Positions 9,501 through 15,380 of a stretch of 55,114 nt of DNA are shown piece by piece. The notes beneath the pieces were generated by a model. It was given only the letters and a program-made list of their open reading frames with translations. It was not told where the DNA came from and did not search any database. The stretch covers positions 1 to 55,114 of the forward strand of contig QJZC01000042.1 of assembly GCA_003247575.1 (NCBI GenBank), in the 5' to 3' direction. Source of the stretch: Pseudomonadota bacterium. Lineage in GTDB: Bacteria; Myxococcota_A; UBA9160; SZUA-336. Both the position numbers and the translations under genes were made by a program. Numbering within the stretch: the stretch's first letter is position 1; each line of letters starts with the position of its first letter.

Positions 9501-10480
9501 ATACGCGATCCGAACTCGAGCCGAAGCCGATCGGCGCATGCGCTCGGCACGAAGGAGTCGTCGAGTTCGCCGCGCACGAGTGCATCTCGACACGCAACGA
9601 GATCGGTGTGAAGAAGCTCGGCTGCCTGATACCTCTCTTCCGGCTCCTTCTCGAGGAGTTTCAGGATGAGTGTGCCGAGAGACTTCGGGATCTCTGCACA
9701 TACTCGCTCGGGCGGCTCTGGTAGCTGAGTCATGTGGGCGTGGATCATCGCCAAGGGCTGCTCGTGCCGAAACGGTGGACTCCCGGTGAACACGAAGTAG
9801 AGGAGCGCGCCCAGCGCGTACAGATCGCTTCTCTGGTCGACACCGCGGCCCATCCGCCCGCTCTGCTCGGGGGCGATGAAGCTCAGATTCTCATCGATCC
9901 CCAAGGATCCCGAGCTGACCTCGGTATGCTTGGAGGCTCCTCCGAAGGGCCGTACAGCCCCGAAGTCGATGAGATGGACCTCGCGGGTCGCAGGGTCGAC
10001 GACCACGTTCTCTGGGTTCAGGTTGCCGTGAATCAGGTGACTCGCGTGAACTCGAACCAGGAGCGCGGCCAGCTGTATCCCGATCTCGAGCCGATCCTCG
10101 AGCCGAGGCGGGTGTTGGGCTCGCCACTCGCTGAGATCGACCCCGGTTGCGCGCTCGACCACGAGCCCGCGCGCATCCTCGACGGCAATCAGCTCGATCA
10201 CCGCAGGGATACCTCTTCCGGCCAAGCGTCTCAGGACTTCGAGCTCGCGTAGCACGCGCGGCCAGCCATTGCTGCTCGAGTCCGAGCTGTAGAACTTCAC
10301 CGAGATGGGCAGCTGATCCGAGCTCCGCCAACCAGCGTAGACTCGCCCCCGCCGCGTGTCGGAGATGATGCCTTCGATGCGGTAGCCGGGAAGGGCCTGC
10401 GCCCAGTTCAGCGTCGCGATGGACGCTCGACCCGCCTGAGATGTCGGCTCCATCGGCTGTGCAGAACCCCGCTGCGACAC
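6599..10480 (-). CDS. Giant kinase-like/AAA ATPase/TPR-type protein with a degenerate catalytic loop
   Basis: The 1293-residue protein has a Ser/Thr-kinase-like N-terminus (about 30-300), a STAND/AAA ATPase module (about 325-620) and a long helical TPR-like tail. In the kinase domain the ATP-anchoring Lys (K62) and the DFG motif (D172) are present, as is the APEQSGRM...DQRSDLYALG stretch typical of this fusion family. The catalytic HRD/HKD position reads HGN (151-153), so the catalytic Asp is missing. Walker A GPAGAGKS is at 356-363 and Walker B VVLALDDLQW at 481-490. It is a clear paralog of the partial gene at the left edge. Likely a cytoplasmic ATP-dependent signalling scaffold; partner unknown. 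Confidence 0.9.
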   Translation of the reverse strand: MSQRGSAQPMEPTSQAGRASIATLNWAQALPGYRIEGIISDTRRGRVYAGWRSSDQLPISVKFYSSDSSSNGWPRVLRELEVLRRLAGRGIPAVIELIAVEDARGLVVERATGVDLSEWRAQHPPRLEDRLEIGIQLAALLVRVHASHLIHGNLNPENVVVDPATREVHLIDFGAVRPFGGASKHTEVSSGSLGIDENLSFIAPEQSGRMGRGVDQRSDLYALGALLYFVFTGSPPFRHEQPLAMIHAHMTQLPEPPERVCAEIPKSLGTLILKLLEKEPEERYQAAELLHTDLVACRDALVRGELDDSFVPSACADRLRLEFGSRIFGREPEVQQLLAAFERVRAGRAELVLLLGPAGAGKSSLIAELRRRVATRVGYFVGGKFDAYRQGVPYGAIQTAVALLAFQMLAEPDDRLHAIRRSLLERLGPLAGVLVDFVPDFAAILGTVDSIAPVGPRETRARLGLVIARLFAGCATAGFPVVLALDDLQWADTGSRALLRELASGRSETPLLMLAGVRSEPVDAAFGSEPRDSARVVSAEFGALPGCQLQLAIEPLDEGATLELLASALKLDPEHLQELAPLIQRKTVGNPLLVRQFIEHLYRERVLRVADGRFLWDLREIEKMDIPDGAIGLVLSKLQTLQPRQHELLAVASCIGNEFDLDLLERAADQGAEALLDLLHPLADAGLISVGETGLRFQHDRIRDAVLALLDDGERAALHRKVALALLERTPEEELDLNVLAIADQLNRAQCSSDERDRRRLVDLNHRAGRRSMRAGVPVSALAYFRAALAAYRSEDRERDPEFAFSLYVGAAEAAFLCDEFCQALELLRPLENRQLEPLKDAQVTGMALSIRCAAGEPVDTLIDELLGALARYGVRWPRCPSRWRLRWDLFRTDWLLRGPLDERTFRPWSPGDLSWAAPLWLNLYGTNILRAHSARLLLLASIHALRMYLRHGAIRTPGLALAAYAANRAVVLRTLSGMHRYARAARYWIERAESSAEGTRAEIVLHTAVLAWLNPRRELLPRMRELVTLAREAGDLEQARECAFIRVSFAAGIAEPLEEVVAGFRELEGEHGIGMIAGIWADAFGALAQPLAVEDLASQLDSIAARVRAVMRCEDQPWVHMLHWGACLQLFGRDPELPAFVAELELRVAREETVGPAISNFLVLRSISDCIEAASGRPGRSRRRRVRRSLRQLRTWARDCPDAVNLAALVEAEYARAFLGERVALARYEKAAACLKQSGFLQYAGLANERAWVMQSKSGRARAPEFLAAALSCYEAWGAAGKVELLRRVSLD

Positions 10481-10619
10481 TCCCGAATCGTCGCCCGCAC
10501 CTGCCTCACAGCGCGCGATGGCCGGGGTACTCGACCTGGATCAAGAAACCGCTCGGTCCTCCGTGACGAGGAGACCTCGGCAGCTGAATCGGCGCCCGAA
10601 GGCTCGAGGTTGAGGCCCT

Positions 10620-10634
10620 GACGCAACTTGCGTC
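10620..10634. promoter_or_regulatory. 15-bp palindrome, operator-like
   Basis: GACGCAA-C-TTGCGTC is a perfect inverted repeat with seven-base arms around one central base, about 140 bases upstream of the giant kinase-like gene and downstream of the gene at 10710-11270. Size and symmetry suit a dimeric repressor site. No second copy was found by eye, so its function is unproven. Confidence 0.3.
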
Positions 10635-10709
10635 GGCTACACGCAGAACTCTTGCCGCACCCAGGAGTGCACACGCACGCAACGACGGCACCTGCGCGAA
10701 CTCGAAGTT

Positions 10710-11270
10710 CTATTCGCGAGGACGCATCTCGAAGATCCAGAGATCATCGTCGGCGACTCGCTCCAGCGCGCCCTGAGCGATCGATTCGGGCGTCGCGTCC
10801 GGCGCTTGCGCATTCGGCAGCAGATACTTGCGGGTCAGCTCCGCTGCGATTCCCGGCAGCTCACTGCCCGTCTTCACCCGCACCAACGTCCTCTCGTAGA
10901 GCACATCGTCCACGCGCAGAATCGCGCGCCCCTGCCGCTCCGCTTCGGCAGGCCACTGCTTCCAGAACCCTCCGATGCGAGAGTTCATGTAGCCGGACGG
11001 GATGTAGATGCGCCCGGCGTACTCGACGATCCAGGTGGTGCGCGAGCGGGGTGGATCCAAGAGCTGAAACTGCACCTCTGCGCGATCCCGGACGAAGCTC
11101 CAGTCGGGCTCCGGGCCGGAATAGGACTCGCCAGACACGAAGGGCCCACCTGCCACCGGGCCGATCGGGCCGTCGGAGAACCGAGCACCGATCACCAGCG
11201 CCGCGAGCGCGAGCACGAAGACACCGAACGCAATCGCCACCCATCGAAAAAGCCGCCCTATCGCACTCAT
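10710..11270 (-). CDS. Membrane-anchored protein of unknown function
   Basis: The 186-residue product begins MSAIGRLFRWVAIAFGVFVLALAALVIGARF, a single N-terminal helix that would anchor or export it, followed by a soluble domain. The segment with GRIYIPSG, WKQWP, RAILRVDDVLYERTLVRV and a later KYLLP is reminiscent of split-barrel (PPOX/deazaflavin-type) proteins, where a similar strand order surrounds the cofactor. This is resemblance only and I do not assign an activity. A purine-rich GAGGCGAGAG precedes the ATG. The gene is divergent from folB across about 170 bases and upstream of, but separated from, the giant kinase-like gene. Confidence 0.75.
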   Translation of the reverse strand: MSAIGRLFRWVAIAFGVFVLALAALVIGARFSDGPIGPVAGGPFVSGESYSGPEPDWSFVRDRAEVQFQLLDPPRSRTTWIVEYAGRIYIPSGYMNSRIGGFWKQWPAEAERQGRAILRVDDVLYERTLVRVKTGSELPGIAAELTRKYLLPNAQAPDATPESIAQGALERVADDDLWIFEMRPRE

Positions 11271-11425
11271 CTCTCGCCTCAGCTCCGCGTATCGGGACTC
11301 CGGCCCTCACGGACTCGTTCGCGCGCAGAGCTTACACCAACGGGCGCGCTCCGACCTTCCTGAGCCAAGGGGAGCAGATGCGGACACGGCTTGCGCGGGG
11401 AACGGCCTCGCGGGTACCTTGCCCC

Positions 11426-11439
11426 CCCACGAACGTGGG
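11426..11439 (+). promoter_or_regulatory. Short hairpin just upstream of the folB start
   Basis: CCCACG-AA-CGTGGG is a perfect inverted repeat ending four bases before the folB ATG, where a Shine-Dalgarno would be expected and none is seen. It could form a small stem affecting initiation, or be chance in GC-rich DNA. Confidence 0.25.
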
Positions 11440-11443
11440 TTGC

Positions 11444-12067
11444 ATGGACTGGGTACGCCTCCGCCAGGTCGAGATCGACTGTATTCTCGGAATACTTCCG
11501 CACGAGCGTCGCGCGCCGCAGCGCGTGCACATCGATCTCGACGTCGGCCTCGAGCTGGAGGCCGCGGCGGCCGGGGACCTGCGGCAGACCGTGGACTACA
11601 GCGCGCTGCTCGAAGAAGTTCGCTTTCTCATGCAGGCGGGCGCCTGGGGCCTGATGGAGTCGGCCGCAATTGCGATCCTGAGGTCCGTATTACTCCCCTC
11701 GCCCGTCGGTCGGCCGAGTGCTCTGTTGGCACGCATCGCGATCGCGAAGCCCGACGTTCTGCAGGGTACGATTCCCTCCGTCGAGCTGGAACGAGCAGCC
11801 GGTTGGTTCCAGCCAGTGCGCGTACCGATCGGCGAAGGTTTAGCCATGGTGCGCCTGTTGCGCACGGCTGAATCCGACGCGTTCATCCTGACTCTGGCCC
11901 CCAGGGCCGTGTGGGAGCCACCGCAGTCGATCGAGTTGTTCGTACGCAGTGGTACGCTGAGGCAAGCGAGCCGGGTCGTATCCACAGGCAGTACCCTGGG
12001 AGCTGGCGCCGTAGCTGCCACCGACGAGGGCAGCGCCGAGGTTCTGGCGGTGACGACCTACCCCTAG
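11444..12067 (+). CDS. folB: Dihydroneopterin aldolase (FolB) with an extra C-terminal domain
   Basis: Residues 1-120 match FolB, which converts 7,8-dihydroneopterin to 6-hydroxymethyl-dihydropterin and glycolaldehyde in folate synthesis. Visible landmarks are the N-terminal IDCILGILPHERR with the conserved Glu at 21, VDYSALL (Tyr 52), and the catalytic-type Lys 102 in AKPDVL. FolB proteins are usually about 120 residues; this one has 207. The extra ~85 residues (LAMVRLLRTAESDAFILTL to the end) look like a small beta-rich, cupin-like fold without an obvious metal-binding His set. The start at 11444 gives a canonical FolB N-terminus. The 3' end overlaps the convergent gene by four bases, and no other folate gene is nearby. 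Confidence 0.85.
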   Translation: MDWVRLRQVEIDCILGILPHERRAPQRVHIDLDVGLELEAAAAGDLRQTVDYSALLEEVRFLMQAGAWGLMESAAIAILRSVLLPSPVGRPSALLARIAIAKPDVLQGTIPSVELERAAGWFQPVRVPIGEGLAMVRLLRTAESDAFILTLAPRAVWEPPQSIELFVRSGTLRQASRVVSTGSTLGAGAVAATDEGSAEVLAVTTYP

Positions 12068-13173
12068 TCCCCGCCTTGCGAAGAGGCAGCGAGCACTTCC
12101 GCACGACCCGTAGCCACCTCTGCGACGCGCCCGGCACCCCAGCTCGAGGAGATCGCGCGCGTCACACGCTCGAGCTCGTCGCGTGAGACCGCAGCCGGCG
12201 CTCCTGCCTCCGAGGGGTCGTAGTGGAAGATATAGAGCCGAGACGCAAACTGCTCGAACGGAAGCGACGACTCACCGAAGCGCTCCCCGTGCTCCGCCGT
12301 GCTCACGCGAATTCCTCCACCCCAGTTCTGGCTGCTGTCGATGTTGGGATTGAAGAAGTACACGCGCATCGTGGCCTGCGGATCGAGCGCGATCCGCTGG
12401 ATCGTGATGGCGTGCCACCCGATGAAGCGAGCCGCACTGTCGGTGACCGCGATGCCAGCCGGCTGTGGATGGATGAGCGGTTGATTGCCGTTGTAGTACG
12501 GGTGATAGAACGCGTAGAAATCGCGCAGGAACGACTCGACATCGCTCACCCCCCCGGTACGTGCGTCGACGCAGATTCGAAATCCGCGGCCCACCCACCA
12601 ACCGTGAAACTCCGGATTGATCCAGCGGTGGGGGTCGTCCTCGCGCCCCGAACAGCGGGCGCCCATCTGCGCATAGATGTGATCGAGATGCGGCACGAGC
12701 AACGTGGAGACCGGGTCCAGATCAACGGGCAACGCGCGCGTAGCCTGCGCCAGGTGATTGCGCGACGTGATCCTCTGCCCCTCGAAGTGCATGACGATCT
12801 CGTCGTCTCTCGCAGCCCACACGATCAGCTGTAGCAGGTAGTCCGGATCATTGAACGCCCATAGCGAGAGCGCACGGGCCGCCTGGCAGGTTGGATTGTT
12901 CCCCTGCCCAATCCCCAGCGGAAGACCGAGCATCGACATCACCCCGGAGATCAGCCACGCGCCCACCGGAAGCTCGGTTCCGAACCTGTTCTCGAGCCGC
13001 GACTTGGCCGTAGGCGAAAGCCCGAGCGCGAGCTGCCGCCAGAGCGCGGGCGCGATCGGAGGCTGGTACAAGATTCCTCGTTCGAGCAAGAGCGACAGAC
13101 CGTACAGACCCTGAGCCGTGGCTGGGTGGATGGCCTCGCGAATCAGCGCCTGTACCAGCTCCGGATAGCACAT
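12064..13173 (-). CDS. Unknown protein, possibly a papain-like fold
   Basis: I do not recognise this 369-residue protein by family. It has no signal peptide and no clear membrane segment. A possible cysteine-protease-type constellation is visible: Gln 90 and Cys 96 in GQGNNPTCQAARAL at a helix start, His 254 in RFIGWHAITI, and Asn 275/277 in the following strand YFFNPN. This order (Gln-Cys ... His ... Asn) is that of papain/transglutaminase-like enzymes. The assignment rests on motif order only. It overlaps the end of convergent folB by four bases and lies upstream of no obvious operon partner. Confidence 0.7.
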   Translation of the reverse strand: MCYPELVQALIREAIHPATAQGLYGLSLLLERGILYQPPIAPALWRQLALGLSPTAKSRLENRFGTELPVGAWLISGVMSMLGLPLGIGQGNNPTCQAARALSLWAFNDPDYLLQLIVWAARDDEIVMHFEGQRITSRNHLAQATRALPVDLDPVSTLLVPHLDHIYAQMGARCSGREDDPHRWINPEFHGWWVGRGFRICVDARTGGVSDVESFLRDFYAFYHPYYNGNQPLIHPQPAGIAVTDSAARFIGWHAITIQRIALDPQATMRVYFFNPNIDSSQNWGGGIRVSTAEHGERFGESSLPFEQFASRLYIFHYDPSEAGAPAAVSRDELERVTRAISSSWGAGRVAEVATGRAEVLAASSQGGD

Positions 13174-13278
13174 GAGACAGTCGCGGCCGGTCGCAAATCA
13201 GGCTGCGCTTCTGGCCTGCGTGCACACCAGCTGACAATCTACGAGCCAACCCGGAGCATGCAGCGGAGCGAGCCATCC

Positions 13279-13689
13279 CTAGCTACGATCGGCAGCGCGT
13301 ACGGCGAGGACTCCGACCAGCATCGCCGCGTTGAAGAGAAAGACCTCGGCGGATCCGCGCCAGATTCCAGCCAGGGCGGGTCCGGGGCACAGACCGACGA
13401 GCCCCCAGCCTACCCCGAAGAGACTCGCGCCCACGAGCAGACGCGCGTCGATGTCGCGACGTGTCGGCAGACTGAACTCTGCTGCGAACCAGGGCTTGTC
13501 GCGCCTGCGACAGACGACGTAGCCGAGGGCGCTAGCGGCCACGGCTCCGCCCATCACGCAGGCGAGCGATGCATCCCAGTTCCCCAGAGGATCGAGAAAG
13601 GCCTGGACCTTGGCTGGATTCGTCATCCCGGATAGCGCGAGGCCAAACCCGAAGAGCACTCCGCAGGCGAAGGCGACCCAACCGATCAC
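13279..13689 (-). CDS. YeeE/YedE-family sulfur transport protein, C-terminal half
   Basis: This 136-residue membrane protein has four hydrophobic segments and the family motif GLVGLCPGPALAG with its conserved Cys near residue 100. The GTG at 13689 is chosen because it overlaps the TGA of the upstream half gene (GTGA, 13686-13689); an upstream extension would read through that gene. YeeE/YedE proteins (TsuA, PmpA/PmpB) import thiosulfate or related sulfur compounds by handing substrate between Cys residues in the pore. Here the transporter is split into two half-size genes that probably form one pore. Confidence 0.87.
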   Translation of the reverse strand: MIGWVAFACGVLFGFGLALSGMTNPAKVQAFLDPLGNWDASLACVMGGAVAASALGYVVCRRRDKPWFAAEFSLPTRRDIDARLLVGASLFGVGWGLVGLCPGPALAGIWRGSAEVFLFNAAMLVGVLAVRAADRS

Positions 13690-14120
13690 GGCTGGACTCC
13701 GAGGGCATGGCGCACGATTCCGACGGTCAGCAACGCGCACAGCATGAAGCAGATGGTGGCGACCAGGGAGCGGCGAGATCCCCGGCCCAGCCCACAAACT
13801 CCATGGCCGCTCGTGCAGCCGTTTCCAATCTGAGTGCCAACCCCGACCAGCAGCCCCGCGACGAGCAGCAACGGCCCGCTCGTCGTGATCGAGAAGCCCA
13901 TTACGTCACCGGTCAGCGCGCTTCCGATCCAAGCTCCAACCGGCAGTCCGAGCAGGAACGCAGCGCGCCACAACCGGTCCCCCTCCACGCCGAACGCGAG
14001 GCGACCGAGAATGCCGCTGATCCCCGCAATCTTGCCGGCAGCGAGCAGCAAGAGCGCGCTGGCCAATCCGATGATCACCCCACCGAGAGTAGAAGCAAGC
14101 GGGCTAAAGCTCGTATCCAT
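13686..14120 (-). CDS. YeeE/YedE-family sulfur transport protein, N-terminal half
   Basis: The 144-residue product has four hydrophobic segments and the motif GNGCTSGHGVCGLGRGSRRS (about residues 102-121) with two Cys, diagnostic of the YeeE/YedE family. The ATG at 14120 (MDTSFSPLAS) is preferred over a frame-open extension to 14207 that is Arg-rich and lacks hydrophobic character. It is translationally coupled to the second half gene by a GTGA overlap. Together they likely import thiosulfate-like sulfur across the inner membrane. The adjacent divergent doxX may act on related sulfur or thiol substrates, but this is inference from proximity. Confidence 0.87.
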   Translation of the reverse strand: MDTSFSPLASTLGGVIIGLASALLLLAAGKIAGISGILGRLAFGVEGDRLWRAAFLLGLPVGAWIGSALTGDVMGFSITTSGPLLLVAGLLVGVGTQIGNGCTSGHGVCGLGRGSRRSLVATICFMLCALLTVGIVRHALGVQP

Positions 14121-14226
14121 GCGACCGCCTCTCGAGCCACGCCGAGCCACGCATTCCGCAGGGCCTATGCACACGCGGCGAGCGAGGCCACCTAGCGACA
14201 AGACCATCTAGCGACAAGAGATAGGC

Positions 14227-14242
14227 TGGCACAGCCATTGGA
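14227..14242 (+). promoter_or_regulatory. Sigma-54-like promoter sequence, imperfect
   Basis: TGGCACAGCCATTGGA matches the sigma-54 consensus (TGGCACG-N4-TTGCW) except for A in place of G at the seventh position and G in place of C in the essential -12 GC pair. It points toward doxX 150 bases downstream, and a sigma-54 activator is encoded at 30.2 kb. The -12 mismatch makes this doubtful. Confidence 0.2.
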
Positions 14243-14341
14243 GGTTGTCACCAAGACCCGGAGCGTCGTGGTTCCGGCACTTTCCAGATGCGGCGATGTA
14301 TGCTCCCATAGCGGCCTCCTGGATCGGACTCTGCTTCCCTT

Positions 14342-14386
14342 GAACACGGAAGCATCGAACACGGAAGCCAAGAATACGGACGAGGT
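14342..14386 (+). repeat. Three tandem 15-bp repeats upstream of doxX
   Basis: GAACACGGAAGCATC, GAACACGGAAGCCAA and GAATACGGACGAGGT follow one another with an exact 15-base period, ending nine bases before the doxX ATG. The first two copies share 12 identical leading bases and the third is degenerate. Confidence 0.75.
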
Positions 14387-14394
14387 TCCCGAGC

Positions 14395-14892
14395 ATGGTC
14401 GAATCGACTTCTGGCCCCTTCCCCGAGCGCCACGCCACGCGTGGCCCCGCTGGCTCAGACCCTGCTTCGCTCGAGCTGGCAGTCCAGCCCGGAGACGCCA
14501 TTTGGCTGCATCCGGGCATCGGACTGACTGCGCGCGTGCTGTTCACCCTCATCTTCTTCCTCTCGGGGGTCACCCATTTTACCGACGTGCCACGCTACGT
14601 CGGGCTGATGCCAGAGGCGATCCCGTTCAAGGAGCTGCTCGTGCTGCTGTCGGGCGCCGTCGAACTCGCCGGCGCACTCGCGATCCTGCTGAACTATCGA
14701 CCACGCCTCGGAGCGTGGCTGCTCGTCCTGTTTCTAGTTCCCGTGACGATCGCGGTTCATGGAGTCGCCATGTTCTCGGCCCCTACGGCGGAGATGCGGG
14801 GGATTCAGAGCGTCATGTTCATGAAGGGGCTCACGATGACGGGCGCGGCGCTGTTCCTGACCCAGCTCGGCGTCGCCCTGAAGCGTCGCTAG
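14395..14892 (+). CDS. DoxX-family membrane protein
   Basis: After a polar N-terminus of about 40 residues, this 165-residue protein shows four transmembrane segments with DoxX-like features: FTLIFFLSGVTHF, VLLSGAVELAGALAIL and a late LTMTGAALFL helix. DoxX proteins are small quinone- or thiol-linked membrane proteins (a subunit of thiosulfate:quinone oxidoreductase in some archaea, catalase-linked in others), and the specific role here cannot be read. Start ATG 14395 has GAGG nine bases upstream. It precedes the MAPEG gene by 27 bases on the same strand, so the two are probably cotranscribed. Confidence 0.85.
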   Translation: MVESTSGPFPERHATRGPAGSDPASLELAVQPGDAIWLHPGIGLTARVLFTLIFFLSGVTHFTDVPRYVGLMPEAIPFKELLVLLSGAVELAGALAILLNYRPRLGAWLLVLFLVPVTIAVHGVAMFSAPTAEMRGIQSVMFMKGLTMTGAALFLTQLGVALKRR

Positions 14893-14919
14893 CAACCCGA
14901 GATCGAGGAGTAGCCGCAA

Positions 14920-15303
14920 ATGGCTCTGGTGGGCTTTATGGCAGCACTTGCATTGATCGAATATCTGGCCTTTGCGGGCTTCGTCGGCTGGGCTCGGGTC
15001 CGGTTCGAGGTACCCGCCCCCGAGGTATCCGGTCACCCGCAGTTCGAACGCTACTTTCGCGTACAGCAGAATACGCTCGAACAGCTGATCGTGTTCCTTC
15101 CGGCCCTGTGGCTGTTCGCGCAGTTCGTCTCCCCACCGGGAGCCTCGCTGCTGGGTGCTGCCTTCATCGTCGGGAGATTGCTCTATTTTCGGGCCTACGT
15201 GCGCGAGCCGAAGGATCGAACGATCGGATTCCTGATCGGCTATGCGGCGGTCGTGCTGCTGCTGCTGGGCGGAGCGGTCGGGGCTCTACTGTCCGCGATC
15301 TAG
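14920..15303 (+). CDS. MAPEG-family membrane protein
   Basis: The 127-residue, four-helix protein carries the MAPEG signature: ARVRFEVPAPEVSGHPQFERYFRVQQNTLEQLIVFLPALW, with the conserved ER..R.QQN.LE segment around residues 44-55, then GRLLYFRAY. MAPEG members use glutathione or related thiols in peroxide, leukotriene or electrophile metabolism. A good Shine-Dalgarno (GAGGAG) lies nine bases before the ATG. It follows doxX closely. A glutamate-cysteine-ligase-like gene occurs at 36 kb but is not linked. Confidence 0.87.
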   Translation: MALVGFMAALALIEYLAFAGFVGWARVRFEVPAPEVSGHPQFERYFRVQQNTLEQLIVFLPALWLFAQFVSPPGASLLGAAFIVGRLLYFRAYVREPKDRTIGFLIGYAAVVLLLLGGAVGALLSAI

Positions 15304-15380
15304 TGTCCTGAGTTCGACCTAGCGTACTGCATCCGAAATGAGCAGTATTTCGCGCCAAGCTTCGCGGGAGGCCCCGTCCG

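Noticed and set aside
8622..9701. Open frame of 359 codons within the giant kinase-like gene
   Set aside because: It is a same-strand shifted frame inside a gene with clear domains; its Arg/Ser-rich composition is a frame artefact.
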